From NCBI GenBank assembly GCA_023383055.1, contig JAHDYP010000031.1:1-53585 (forward strand): a stretch of 53,585 nt of DNA, written 5' to 3'. Origin of the DNA: Verrucomicrobiota bacterium. Its GTDB lineage: Bacteria; Verrucomicrobiota; Verrucomicrobiia; Limisphaerales; JAHDYP01. Of this stretch, positions 7,960-17,676 are shown piece by piece. The translations under genes and the position numbers were made by a program. Positions within the stretch are counted from its first letter, which is position 1. Each line of letters starts with the position of its first letter. Below the pieces are notes generated by a model. The model made no database searches. It saw only the letters and a list, made by a program, of their open reading frames with translations, and was not told where the DNA came from.

Positions 7960-10383
7960 TCAAGGTTGAAAGCCGAGCCGATCGCCGAGAATCAGAAACT
8001 GTCGGAGCCAATCGGCCGCGGTGGCGTCGCCCGTATCCGCGGCAGTCTGGCGGTCGGGTCGGAGCTGGCGGAGCATTTCGAAGTAGGCGTTCTGGGATTT
8101 CCAGAGATTCAGTTCGAAAGGGAGGTCGCGAGCGAGGGCGGCGACGTCGGCGGCGCGCGCGAGCAGGGCGAGGTCATCGGGATTGGCGGAGAGGCCGAGC
8201 ATGCAGCGTTCGAGGTTGCCTTGGGCGGCGTAGGCGATGCTGGGCCAGTTGAGTTCGACACTGGTGCGGCGGCTGTTCTCGAGAATCTGGAGCACTCGGG
8301 CGGGATCGAGGTTTTCGGATTCGAACTGGCGGCGGAGGTCGGCGTTGAGGATGAAATGGGAGGCGGCCTGGAGGGCGGCGGGCAGGGGGGCGCCGAGGTC
8401 TTCCAGGAATCTGAGGAGCGGCGTGTAGGCATCGGTGATCTGGCGGAAGCGGCTTTCGACGTCCTCCTGGGAAGAGGCGAGGATCTGGTTGAGGATCTTG
8501 CGTTGTTGGTCGCGGAAGAGGCTCTTGAGGGAGTAATTGGACTCGCCGAAGTGCCGGTCCATAAGCCGGATGATCTGGGCGAAATCGGCCCGGGAAAAGG
8601 CTTCGCTCATCTCCTGGACGAGCTGCTGGTAGGCTTCGGGCCCCTGGTAGATGCGGACGCCGCAATTGAGGTTGTGGTCGCCGAGGTGGAGCACTCCATA
8701 ACTCAAGACATCGGAGTTACGGGTGATCTCAAACCGGATGAGCGCGCGGCCCATCACCAGCCGATACCGGCCGGCTTCAAAGACCTGTTGGTCCTCCCGG
8801 ACGCAGGTGAACGAGTAGATCCGGGCTTGCTCCGGGTACGTTTCGAAGAGGGAACTGACGGCGTAGTGGGCGCCGACCTTCTCCCGGTCGACAATGGCCG
8901 GGCGGACAAATTTTTCGTAGACGCGGCGGCCGTTGCCGTGTTCCGGCACGTTGCAGCGGGCGCGGGCGAGAATGTTCAGGAATCGATCCTCGAGATCGAG
9001 TCCGAGCAGATCGCGGGCGAGTTGGAGGGCGCGGCCGGCGTATTGGATGGTCTGGACGGTTTCGATGCTGGAAAGTTCGTCGAAGAACCAGCCGCAGCTG
9101 GTGAACATGAGCAGGGCATGGCGCTGGAGTTCCAGCAGCCGGAGGCAGGGCACCCAGGCATCCTGGCTGATCGGACGGCAGGCGTGCTGGGCGAAGAAGG
9201 CCTGCAGCGTGTCGTCCGAACGGTCCAGGATCACGTTGATGTAGGCGTCGCGGGCGGCCCAGGGATCGCGGAAGTAGGTTCGGGCCTGGGTCTCGTATTC
9301 TGGGGCGAGCTGGTCACGGAGCCAGTCGAGGGCTTCGCGCAGGGGCTGGCGCCAGTGCTGGTTCCAGCCGGGTCGGCCGCCGCTGTTGCAGCCGCAGTGG
9401 CGGCGCCAGCGATCGACGCCATGAGGACAGCTCCAGGCGCTGGGTGCGTGCAGTTCGACCTCCATCGTGGGCGGATGGGAAGCGAGGAACTCGCCGTAAT
9501 TGGTCAGGCGCGCGAGTTGACTCGCCTCCAGATAATGCAGGGCGTAAGCGAGAGCCATCTCCCCGTGGCGATGGTGATGGCCATAGGATTCGCCGTCGGT
9601 GGCGATGTGGACCAGTTGATCCTCGGGCCGGTCATCGATGAAGGCGTCCAAAAGCCGGTGGGCAAGGCGTTCTCCGGTGCTGAGCAGGTGCTCGAAGGCG
9701 ACCGCCTGCGAGACCGGCGCGTCGTAGAAGAAGATGGCCAGCCGACGGCCTTCGGGGAGTTGAACGAGATACGGGGTTTTGGGATCGATCAAGCCGCCGG
9801 ATACGTCTTCCCAATCGCCGCCGCCGATCGGGCGGATGCGTTTGGCCTGGTACGGCGAAAGGAGGGTGAACCGGATGCCGAGGCGCGCCAGGGTCTCCAG
9901 GGAGGGAGTATCCACGGCGGTTTCGGGGAGCCACATGCCCTCCGGCGAGCGGCCGAACCGGGCTTCGAAATCGCGGATACCCCACAACACCTGGGTGTAT
10001 CGGTCGCGCGGGTTGGCCAGGGGCAGGATCATGTGGTTATAGACCTGGGCCAGGGCGGAGCCGTGACCGGAGAAACGTTCGCGGCTCTGCCGGTCGGCTT
10101 CGAGGATGGCGGCATAGACATCCGGACTTCTCTCCTTCATCCAGGCAAGGAGAGTGGGGCCGAAATTGAAGCTGATGCGGCTGTAATTGCTGACGATCTC
10201 GGTGATCTGGCCGTCGCCATTCAGCATGCGGGCAAAGGCATTCGGGGCGTAGCATTCCGCGGTGATGCGCTCATTCCAATCGTGATAGGGGTGGGCGGAA
10301 TCCTGGAGTTCGACCGCCTCGAGCCAGGCGTTCTCGCGTGGCGGTTGATAGAAATGCCCGTGAATGCAGATGAATTTGCCCAT
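7960..10383 (-). CDS. GH57 family glycoside hydrolase with DUF3536 domain
   Basis: 807 residues from ATG 10383. The start is fixed by the motif FICIHGHFYQPPREN; upstream codons in frame are antisense to treZ. GH57 contains alpha-amylases, amylopullulanases and branching enzymes that act with retention on alpha-glucans. Visible motifs are GHFYQPPREN, NERITAECYAPNA, MWLPETAVD (nucleophile region) and IATDGESYGHHHRHGEM (acid region). The second half (about 330-800) matches the DUF3536 type. It lies between treZ and treY (13 and 16 bases), so it probably trims or rearranges glucans for trehalose formation. Precise specificity cannot be read from sequence. Confidence 0.9.
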   Translation of the reverse strand: MGKFICIHGHFYQPPRENAWLEAVELQDSAHPYHDWNERITAECYAPNAFARMLNGDGQITEIVSNYSRISFNFGPTLLAWMKERSPDVYAAILEADRQSRERFSGHGSALAQVYNHMILPLANPRDRYTQVLWGIRDFEARFGRSPEGMWLPETAVDTPSLETLARLGIRFTLLSPYQAKRIRPIGGGDWEDVSGGLIDPKTPYLVQLPEGRRLAIFFYDAPVSQAVAFEHLLSTGERLAHRLLDAFIDDRPEDQLVHIATDGESYGHHHRHGEMALAYALHYLEASQLARLTNYGEFLASHPPTMEVELHAPSAWSCPHGVDRWRRHCGCNSGGRPGWNQHWRQPLREALDWLRDQLAPEYETQARTYFRDPWAARDAYINVILDRSDDTLQAFFAQHACRPISQDAWVPCLRLLELQRHALLMFTSCGWFFDELSSIETVQTIQYAGRALQLARDLLGLDLEDRFLNILARARCNVPEHGNGRRVYEKFVRPAIVDREKVGAHYAVSSLFETYPEQARIYSFTCVREDQQVFEAGRYRLVMGRALIRFEITRNSDVLSYGVLHLGDHNLNCGVRIYQGPEAYQQLVQEMSEAFSRADFAQIIRLMDRHFGESNYSLKSLFRDQQRKILNQILASSQEDVESRFRQITDAYTPLLRFLEDLGAPLPAALQAASHFILNADLRRQFESENLDPARVLQILENSRRTSVELNWPSIAYAAQGNLERCMLGLSANPDDLALLARAADVAALARDLPFELNLWKSQNAYFEMLRQLRPDRQTAADTGDATAADWLRQFLILGDRLGFQP

Positions 10384-10396
10384 GTCTTGGATGGTG

Positions 10397-12238
10397 TTAG
10401 TGCGTTCGCTCGAACAACAGCGCCGAGCGGCGGTTGAGGGTGAGGCGAACCTCGCCGGCAGCGTGCAACCGGGCGGCCACCGCGGGGCCGGGTCCACGCC
10501 ATTTGCGGTCGGCTGAATCGTGTCGCTTGCGCCAGATCCCGGTCGGGAGGGGCACCTTGGCGCGCACGCGTTGGGAGCCAAAGGCCAGCAGCAGCAGGAG
10601 TTCGGTCTCCGGGTGCCGGTAATGAACCATGAGGACCCGGGAGCCGGGCAGCGCCGTCACGTCATAACTGTCCCGTTCAGCCTCGGCGAGCGCGGCATAG
10701 TCGCCCCGGATTTGAAGCAGGTCCTGATAGAAGCGGAAGAGCGTCCGGTGGGGCTCGCGTTTCTCCCGGCCGGGTCGCAGTCGGGAACGCCGGCAGGTGG
10801 CGGGATCCTGCGGGTCGGGCACCTTCGTCTGCCAGCGGAATGAGGCGAACTCAGCCTGTCGACCGCGGCGGACGGCCTCGGCGAGGGCGGGGTCGGAATG
10901 GCTCGTGAAGTATTGGAACGGCGCCGTTTCGCCATACTCCTCGCCCATGAAGAGCAAGGGAAGGAATGGCGAGAGAATCGTGGCCGCGGCGGCGAGTTTT
11001 TGGGATTCGAAATCGACGAGGGCGGCAAGGCGTTCGCCCAGTCGGCGGTTGCCGATCTGGTCGTGGTTTTGGGCGCAGACCACGAACTGGTGCGGTTGGG
11101 CGGCGCGGGGGGCGTTGCCGTGGCGCCGCTGGCGATGGGCGGAGTACTGGCCGGTGTAGGAGTATCCGTCGCGCCAGCACCGGCCGAGCGAGCCCAGACC
11201 GTCGAAGTCGGCGTAGTAACCTTTGGACTCGACCGTGAGCATCAAATGCAGGGAGTGGTGGAAGTCATCACTCCATTGGGCGTCGAGGCCGCAGCCGGAA
11301 AGCGCGGGCGGCAAGATCAGCCTGACGTCGTTCAGATCGCTTTCACCGATGAGCTGGAAACGCCGGCCCAGGCGCGCCGCCTGTTGGCGGGTGGCCTCGG
11401 CGAGTTCGGCCAGGAACGGGTGGGCGGAAGTGTCGCAGATGGCATGGACGGCGTCGAGTCGGAGCGCGTCGATATGGAATTCGGTCTGCCAGCGCAGGGC
11501 GTTTTCGATGAAATATCGGCGAACCTCGTCGCTGCCGGGGCCGTCGAAATTGAGGGCCTGACCCCAAGGGGTGCGGTAGCGGTCGGTGAAGTACGGGGCA
11601 AAATCGCCGAGATAATTGCCTTCGGGCCCGAGGTGGTTGTAGACCACATCGAGCACGACCGCCAGGCCAAGGGCGTGGCAGGCGTCGACCAGTCGCTTCA
11701 ATCCGTTGGGACCGCCGTAGCTCGACTGGACCGCGAAGGGCTGGACGCCGTCGTAGCCCCAGTTGCGGTCCCCGGGGAACTGGGCAACCGGCATCAGTTC
11801 CACGGCGGTGATGCCGAGTCTTACGAGATCGGTCAGACGCGCGCGAACTCCGTCGAAGTTGCCTGCCGAACTGAACGTGCCGACGTGCAGTTCGTAGAAG
11901 CGATAATCGCGCAGCCGTCTTCCGGTCCAGGAACGGTCGCTCCACTCGAACGCGGGATCGACCACCTCCGAGGGGCCGTGAACGCCCAGCGGTTGGAGGC
12001 GCGAGGCCGGATCGGGACGTTCGAGACCGCCGTCGAGTCGGAACCAATAGCGGTCACCCGGGGCGACGCCCCGCACCTCGGCGGCGTGATAGCCGCGGCG
12101 ATCGGGCCGGAGGCGGACGATGCGCTCGCCCGGGTCGGCAATGAGGTGGAGGTCGATTCTTTTCGAGCGGGGGGCCCAGACCCGGAAATGGGTCCGGTTT
12201 TGACCCTGGTAAAGCGCTCCGAGGGTGAGTTCCGTCAT
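10397..12238 (-). CDS. treZ: Maltooligosyl trehalose trehalohydrolase (TreZ, GH13)
   Basis: 613 residues. It hydrolyses the bond next to the terminal trehalosyl unit made by TreY and frees trehalose. An N-terminal carbohydrate-binding (CBM48-like) domain holds [13 protein letters not shown]. The barrel shows [31 protein letters not shown], nucleophile region [12 protein letters not shown], acid region LIGESDLND and [13 protein letters not shown] 12238 overlaps the glgB stop as ATGA and the domain starts directly after it ([13 protein letters not shown]), so the 24 extra upstream codons are not used. Translational coupling to glgB is likely. It is followed after 13 bases by the GH57 gene. Confidence 0.96.
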   Translation of the reverse strand: MTELTLGALYQGQNRTHFRVWAPRSKRIDLHLIADPGERIVRLRPDRRGYHAAEVRGVAPGDRYWFRLDGGLERPDPASRLQPLGVHGPSEVVDPAFEWSDRSWTGRRLRDYRFYELHVGTFSSAGNFDGVRARLTDLVRLGITAVELMPVAQFPGDRNWGYDGVQPFAVQSSYGGPNGLKRLVDACHALGLAVVLDVVYNHLGPEGNYLGDFAPYFTDRYRTPWGQALNFDGPGSDEVRRYFIENALRWQTEFHIDALRLDAVHAICDTSAHPFLAELAEATRQQAARLGRRFQLIGESDLNDVRLILPPALSGCGLDAQWSDDFHHSLHLMLTVESKGYYADFDGLGSLGRCWRDGYSYTGQYSAHRQRRHGNAPRAAQPHQFVVCAQNHDQIGNRRLGERLAALVDFESQKLAAAATILSPFLPLLFMGEEYGETAPFQYFTSHSDPALAEAVRRGRQAEFASFRWQTKVPDPQDPATCRRSRLRPGREKREPHRTLFRFYQDLLQIRGDYAALAEAERDSYDVTALPGSRVLMVHYRHPETELLLLLAFGSQRVRAKVPLPTGIWRKRHDSADRKWRGPGPAVAARLHAAGEVRLTLNRRSALLFERTH

Positions 12239-14202
12239 GCCTGGGTTTCGAGCTTGAAGAAGACGACCGCGAGCGGGGGCAGGGTGACGGTCAGGGAATG
12301 GGAGCGCCAATGCCAGCCGAAGGGGAGGGCTTCGACGCCGCCGAAATTGCCCATGCCACTGCCGCCGTAGTGTTCGGCGTCGCTGTTCAGGATTTCGCGC
12401 CAGAAACCGCCGCGGGGCACGCCGACGCGGTGGTTGAAGCGGGGGACGGGGGTATAGTTGAAAACGACCACAATGATCTGCCTCCCGTCGCTGCTGCTGC
12501 GCTCCCAGCTGATGGTGCTTTCGTCGGCGTTATCGCAGTCGATCCAGGAGAAGCCGGTATGACTGCAGTCGCCCTGGTGCAGGGCCGGTTCCGAACGATA
12601 AGCGTGATTGAGGTCGGCGACCCAACGCTGGACGCCGGCGTGCATCGGCGTATCGGCCAGGTGCCAGTCGAGACTGCCGTCGTGGTTCCACTCGCGTCCC
12701 TGGCCGAATTCTCCGCCCATGAAGATGAGTTTCTTGGCCGGTTGCGCGTACATATTCCCGAAGAGCAGTCGGAGATTGGCAAATTTCTGCCACTCGTCGC
12801 CCGGCATGCGGCCGAGGAGCGAGCCTTTGCCGTGAACCACTTCGTCATGGGATAGCGGGAGCACGAAGTTCTCGCTGAAGGCGTACAGCCCGCGGAAGGT
12901 GAGTTGATGGTGATGATGCCGGCGGTAGACCGGATCCAGGCTCATGTACTTGAGCGTGTCGTGCATCCAGCCCATGTCCCATTTGTAGCCGAACCCGAGG
13001 CCGCCGACGTAGAGGGGGCGGGAGACCATGGGCCAGGCGGTGGATTCCTCGGCGATGGTCTGGACGTCGGGGTGATGTTTGTAGACTTCGGCGTTGAACC
13101 GGCGCAGAAACTCGATGGCCTCGAGATTCTCACGGCCGCCGTAGATGTTGGGAATCCACTCGCCTTCGCGCCGCGAATAATCCAGATAGAGCATCGAGGC
13201 GACGGCATCCACGCGGAGCCCGTCGGCGTGGAACTTGTCGAGCCAGAAGAAGGCGTTGCTGAGCAGAAAACTGCGGACCTCGTGTCGTCCGTAATTGAAG
13301 ATGTAGCTGCTCCAGTCGGGGTGATAACCCTGACGCGGATCCGCGTGTTCGAACAGGGCGGTGCCGTCGAAGTAGGCCAGGCCATGGGCATCGTTCGGGA
13401 AATGCGAAGGGACCCAGTCGAGGATGACGCCGATCTCGTGCTGGTGGAGGTAATCGATGAGAAACATCAGGTCTTGCGGCGTTCCGTACCGGCTCGAGGG
13501 GGCGTAAAAACCGGTGACCTGGTAACCCCATGAACCAAAAAAGGGATGCTCCATCACCGGCAGGAACTCGACGTGGGTGAAGCCCATCCGCTTGACGTAT
13601 TCGGCCAGCCGCGGCGCGATCTCGCGATAGTGCAGCGACCGGTAATTGTCTTCCGGCGCCCGCATCCAGGAACCGAGATGGAGCTCGTAGATCGAGACGG
13701 GCGCATTGACCCGCTGGCGTTCGCCTCGGGCCTTGAGCCACGATTGATCCTGCCAGGTGTAATCCAGATCCCACACCACCGAGCCCGTCGCCGGGGCGAT
13801 CTCATGATGGAACCCGACCGGATCCGCCTTGTCGACCTGGTAGCCGGCGTGCCGGGAGACGATATGGTATTTGTAATTCGTCCCGCGCGTGATCCGCGAA
13901 ATGTAACCTTCCCAAATGCCGGAACCGCCGCGGGGGCGCAGCGGATGGCGGTGCTTGTTCCAGTCGTTGAAGTTCCCGATGACGTGGACGCTGGCGGCGT
14001 TGGGCGCCCAGACCGCGAAGTAGACCCCGGACATTCCCCGATGGTTCGCCTGGTGCGCGCCCAACTTCTCGTAGAGATGCAGGTGCGAGCCCTCGTTGAA
14101 CCAGTGTAGGTCGTCGTCGGTCAGGAGCGTGAAGTCATGATAAACGGTGGGCTCGGCCGGGGTGGCCGGTGGCTGCGGGCTGTTCGCGTGTTTCGGATTC
14201 AT
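12235..14202 (-). CDS. glgB: 1,4-alpha-glucan branching enzyme (GlgB, GH13)
   Basis: 655 residues. It cuts alpha-1,4 chains and transfers them to form alpha-1,6 branches in glycogen or in the glucan made by GlgE. A CBM48-like region (about 55-140, [20 protein letters not shown]) precedes the barrel, with [20 protein letters not shown], nucleophile D332 in [16 protein letters not shown], acid E385 in [10 protein letters not shown], and [15 protein letters not shown]. It lacks the extra N-terminal module found in about 730-residue forms, so it is the short type. The ATG overlaps the malQ stop (ATGA) and the stop overlaps the treZ start, placing it tightly in one transcript. Confidence 0.97.
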   Translation of the reverse strand: MNPKHANSPQPPATPAEPTVYHDFTLLTDDDLHWFNEGSHLHLYEKLGAHQANHRGMSGVYFAVWAPNAASVHVIGNFNDWNKHRHPLRPRGGSGIWEGYISRITRGTNYKYHIVSRHAGYQVDKADPVGFHHEIAPATGSVVWDLDYTWQDQSWLKARGERQRVNAPVSIYELHLGSWMRAPEDNYRSLHYREIAPRLAEYVKRMGFTHVEFLPVMEHPFFGSWGYQVTGFYAPSSRYGTPQDLMFLIDYLHQHEIGVILDWVPSHFPNDAHGLAYFDGTALFEHADPRQGYHPDWSSYIFNYGRHEVRSFLLSNAFFWLDKFHADGLRVDAVASMLYLDYSRREGEWIPNIYGGRENLEAIEFLRRFNAEVYKHHPDVQTIAEESTAWPMVSRPLYVGGLGFGYKWDMGWMHDTLKYMSLDPVYRRHHHHQLTFRGLYAFSENFVLPLSHDEVVHGKGSLLGRMPGDEWQKFANLRLLFGNMYAQPAKKLIFMGGEFGQGREWNHDGSLDWHLADTPMHAGVQRWVADLNHAYRSEPALHQGDCSHTGFSWIDCDNADESTISWERSSSDGRQIIVVVFNYTPVPRFNHRVGVPRGGFWREILNSDAEHYGGSGMGNFGGVEALPFGWHWRSHSLTVTLPPLAVVFFKLETQA

Positions 14203-16349
14203 AATGACGACTTGGTCTTTCTATCGGGCCGACGGCGTAAAGTGGCCAAGGCCCGTTGCATGGCCGGCAGGCGGTCCCATTGTTCGAGCGCGAATCGACA
14301 TTTCTGCCGCCAGTTCCGCCGTTCCGAGCTTGTGCCCGGCATGTTCTGCGACAAGGTCTCCAGCCATACATCTTCCAGGTTGGCCAACACCACCTCGGCC
14401 GGTCCGGCACTCAGTCGCGCCCACAAAGCGCCGAGGATCGATCCCACCCCGCACCCTCGGGCGCCGCTGGCGATGCGCCGGTGAAGCTGCCGCACCAGGG
14501 TCCCGCGAACCTCTTTCCTTTGCCGATGCTCGGAGACTAACCCGGATCGGGCCAACAGCCCAAGCGCAAAACGATCCCGGATATCCAGCCCCCGCCAGAA
14601 GGCCGCGAAGGGCGGCATGTCATGCGTATTGAGGCTGGCCACACAGGTGGCGGGCGGCACGGGCAGCCGCTGCCGGGCCGGATCGCCGAGTTCATATTGC
14701 GCGACATGCATCCCGCGAACGCCGTGGCGAGCCAGGGAACGATTCACCGCCGGGGGTACCGTGCCGAGATTTTCACCGACGATCACCGCCCGATGGCGGT
14801 GCGATTCGATCCCGAGCACGGCATACCATTCCTCCGCCGGGTAACGCACATAGACACCTTCGCTCGCCGGCCGACCGGCGGGAATCCAGTAAAGCCGGTG
14901 CAACGACATCACATGGTCGAACCGCAACAGACCGGCCGAGCCCAGATGATGACGCAGACAGGACCGGAGATAGCTGTAACCGTCTTCACGCATCGCCTCC
15001 GGATGCAGTGGCGCGAAACCCCAGTCCTGGCCGCGGGTGAACACCGGGTCCGGCGGAGCACCGCCCGTGGCGTCGCGGACGAACAGATGACGGAAACGCC
15101 AGGCATCGTAACCCCAGGGATGCACCCCCAGCGGCAGATCAAGGTAAAGCCGGACACCGGAACGCCGCGCCACGCCCGTCGCGTCGGCCATCTGCTCGTG
15201 GGCCAGCCACTGCGCGTAGAGATGATAGCGACGCCGCACGGGATCGATGGCGTCCGAACCGGCCGGACCCGGACGCACCCGCACCGGCCACTTCGACCAA
15301 TCCGCCCCGTGCGTTTCCTGGGCGGCCCTGAAAGCGGCATAGGTCTCCACCTCCGGGTGATCGGCCAGGAAACCTTGGAAGGCGCGATGACGGGGGGTGA
15401 CCGCGCGGAAATGATGACGAGCCAGGATCTCGAGCACGGACCGTTTCAGTGCCATCGCTTCGCGATAGTCCACCTGGTCGGCCGCGCGCAGGGCGGCGAT
15501 ACGTCGGCGGAATCCCGGGGCCGCCACGAGCCGACGCGCCGCCCGGCATCCGGCCATTTCCGGAATGCGTTCGAGATCGAGATAGAACTCATTCCAAAAG
15601 AGGCGCGAGATGGGTGAATACGGGCTCGGCTCGAATGGTTCACCGAGAAAAAGCGGCAGCAGCGGCAAGGTGCCCGCCACCTCACCGCCCCGGCCGCCGA
15701 TCCAGTCGGCGAACCGCGCCAGATCGGTGAAGTCGCCCGTGCCCCAGTCCGATTGCGAGCGCAAAGCGTAGAGTGGCGCAAAGAACCCCCAGCTCCGGGT
15801 TGGGCCGGGTTCGGTGTACACGCGGCGGGGGGCGGAGAGGACCAGGGTGTGACAAGTCGCGGAGCCGTCCTGAACCACGATCCGATGGTAACCGAGCGGC
15901 AAACGCTCCGGCAGCTCAATCTCGACGTCCACCAGACGCGGGCCACGGCGGTGGACGGAGCCTCGCGGCCGTGCGCCTGGGTTCAGTTCATGCCGCAGGA
16001 TCTCACCCTGCTCGAGCTCGATTTCCAGTCGGAGGTGCTTCCCCAGCCGGCTCGCCGGCCGGCGCAAGCACAGCCGGGGCAACCGGCCATTCCAGGCGAT
16101 CGCCAGGGGCGGCAGCGGTCGCGCCGCGTCGGCGGCGTCCGCCGCCCGAAGCGCTTCACGGCAATCGGCAAACCGATCCAACGGCACACCCTGGGCGCGA
16201 AGGATGGCGAACAAAGATTCCGGGGCGGCATGAACCACGCGGCCGGACATGTCGACATACGCGCATTCGAGACCGTGTCGACGGGCCAGCGCGCGGAGGG
16301 CGGGCGGGAAAGCGGCGGTGCGGGTGGCTGGAGCCGGACGGGACGCCAT
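14199..16349 (-). CDS. malQ: 4-alpha-glucanotransferase (MalQ, GH77)
   Basis: 716 residues from ATG 16349. It transfers maltooligosyl segments between alpha-glucans and releases glucose, and so interconverts chain lengths for TreY and GlgB. Motifs are [50 protein letters not shown], the nucleophile region [17 protein letters not shown], the acid region [11 protein letters not shown] and [16 protein letters not shown]. The N-terminal about 150 residues form a sandwich-like domain as in MalQ of the extended type. The start is chosen two bases after the mgtE stop; the longer frame is antisense or out of phase with mgtE. It ends in a 4-base overlap with glgB. Confidence 0.94.
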   Translation of the reverse strand: MASRPAPATRTAAFPPALRALARRHGLECAYVDMSGRVVHAAPESLFAILRAQGVPLDRFADCREALRAADAADAARPLPPLAIAWNGRLPRLCLRRPASRLGKHLRLEIELEQGEILRHELNPGARPRGSVHRRGPRLVDVEIELPERLPLGYHRIVVQDGSATCHTLVLSAPRRVYTEPGPTRSWGFFAPLYALRSQSDWGTGDFTDLARFADWIGGRGGEVAGTLPLLPLFLGEPFEPSPYSPISRLFWNEFYLDLERIPEMAGCRAARRLVAAPGFRRRIAALRAADQVDYREAMALKRSVLEILARHHFRAVTPRHRAFQGFLADHPEVETYAAFRAAQETHGADWSKWPVRVRPGPAGSDAIDPVRRRYHLYAQWLAHEQMADATGVARRSGVRLYLDLPLGVHPWGYDAWRFRHLFVRDATGGAPPDPVFTRGQDWGFAPLHPEAMREDGYSYLRSCLRHHLGSAGLLRFDHVMSLHRLYWIPAGRPASEGVYVRYPAEEWYAVLGIESHRHRAVIVGENLGTVPPAVNRSLARHGVRGMHVAQYELGDPARQRLPVPPATCVASLNTHDMPPFAAFWRGLDIRDRFALGLLARSGLVSEHRQRKEVRGTLVRQLHRRIASGARGCGVGSILGALWARLSAGPAEVVLANLEDVWLETLSQNMPGTSSERRNWRQKCRFALEQWDRLPAMQRALATLRRRPDRKTKSSL

Positions 16350-16351
16350 GG

Positions 16352-17662
16352 TCAGAGCAGGTAATGTTGGAAGACGACCGCGAACCCGAGGAAAGCGAAG
16401 AAGCCGACGACATCGGTCACCGTGGTCAGGATGATGCTCGAACACTGGGCGGGATCGAGGCCGAGGCGGTGCATGAGGACGGGGATCGAGGCTCCCGCCA
16501 GCCCGGCGCAAACGAGGTTGACCAGCATGCCGAGACCTGCCACCAGGCCGAGCCAGGGATTTCCGGACCAGAGCCACGCGATGAGGGCGGTGAGGGATCC
16601 GAACACCGCGCCGGAGATGGTGGCCAGCCAGGTCTCCTTGGCAATCAGCTTCAGGATTTTGCCGGAGGGAATCTCGCGCATCACGAGCGCCCGCATCACC
16701 ACCGCGAGGGATTGCGCCCCCGCGTTCCCACCCTGGCCGGCCACGACCGGCAGGAAAACCGCCAGGACCGTCAGTTTGGCGATCATCCCTTCGAAAAGGG
16801 CCACGACGCCGGCGGCCAGAAAGGCCGTCGCCAGATTGACGTGCAACCAGGGCAGCCGCATTTTCAGCGAGTAACCGAGCGAGGAAAAGGCGCGTTCGTC
16901 ACGGCCGGCGCCGAACATGATCTGCAGGTCCTCGGCGCCCTCCTCCTGGATGCCCTGCATGAGCTGCTCGCCTTTGATGATGCCGAGGATCCGGTTCTCA
17001 TGGTCCACCACCGGAGCGGCAAAATAACGCCGGCGCGACATTTCGTTGGCGGCATCCTCCCGGTCGAGGAAGCAATACAGCGCAAACACATCCGATCGCA
17101 TGACCGCGCCCAGCCGGGCGTCGGGTTGGGCGAGCATCAAATCGCGCATGTTGACCACGCCGACCAGGCGCTCCTGGGGATCAACCACGTACGCATAGCT
17201 GGCCGGATAACGCTTCTGCGCCAGACGCCGGATGCGCTCGATGGTCTCGCCCACCGTCAAATTCTCGCGGAACGCCAGAAACTCGGTCGACATCAGCCGG
17301 CCGACGCTGTTCTCCGGAAAAGTGAGCTGCTCCTGCACGGCGCGCTTGAGCCGGTCCGGCAGATGTTCGAGCAGCCGCTCCCGCGCTTCGCCCGAAAGGT
17401 GCATGAAGATGGCGGCCGCGAGCGGCGCGTCCAGCTCCCCGGCGACGGCTTCGAAGAGATGCGCCTCCGCGCCGCCGAGCACGGCGGCGGCGAAGCCCAC
17501 TTGCAGTTGGCGGATCGCCCGGGCCGCGGTCGCCGGCGGCAGGCTCTGCAACACCTCGATCGCGTCCGATTCGGACATTGCCTCGAGCTGGCGCGTCGCA
17601 CCGGGCAGATCGGTTTCAAAGTACCTGGCGAGCAGCGGCAATAGGGCGGAGGGCTCAGACAT
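16352..17662 (-). CDS. mgtE: Magnesium transporter MgtE
   Basis: 436 residues from ATG 17662. It is a Mg2+ channel gated by its own cytosolic Mg2+-sensing domains. A helical N domain (about 10-110), a CBS pair (about 115-245; SYAYVVDPQERLVGVVN and YFAAPVVDHENRILGIIKG) and a C-terminal membrane domain (about 280-436, five hydrophobic helices) are in the usual order. The conserved VAGQGGNAGAQSLAVV and the channel-lining TTVTDVVGFFAFLG with its acidic residue are present. It lies 14 bases after treS-mak and 2 bases before malQ, so it is a full member of the glucan operon. That is unusual; maltokinase needs Mg-ATP, but a functional link is inference. Confidence 0.95.
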   Translation of the reverse strand: MSEPSALLPLLARYFETDLPGATRQLEAMSESDAIEVLQSLPPATAARAIRQLQVGFAAAVLGGAEAHLFEAVAGELDAPLAAAIFMHLSGEARERLLEHLPDRLKRAVQEQLTFPENSVGRLMSTEFLAFRENLTVGETIERIRRLAQKRYPASYAYVVDPQERLVGVVNMRDLMLAQPDARLGAVMRSDVFALYCFLDREDAANEMSRRRYFAAPVVDHENRILGIIKGEQLMQGIQEEGAEDLQIMFGAGRDERAFSSLGYSLKMRLPWLHVNLATAFLAAGVVALFEGMIAKLTVLAVFLPVVAGQGGNAGAQSLAVVMRALVMREIPSGKILKLIAKETWLATISGAVFGSLTALIAWLWSGNPWLGLVAGLGMLVNLVCAGLAGASIPVLMHRLGLDPAQCSSIILTTVTDVVGFFAFLGFAVVFQHYLL

Positions 17663-17676
17663 GAGGGTGGCGGGTT

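Noticed and set aside
7870..10437. Long plus-strand open frame of 855 codons opposite the GH57 gene
   Set aside because: It is glycine/glutamate/valine-rich with no family motif, and is the mirror of a well-supported minus-strand enzyme in GC-rich DNA.
15773..17644. Plus-strand open frame of 623 codons opposite malQ and mgtE
   Set aside because: Arg/His/Gly-rich composition, spans two real genes on the other strand and has no motif.
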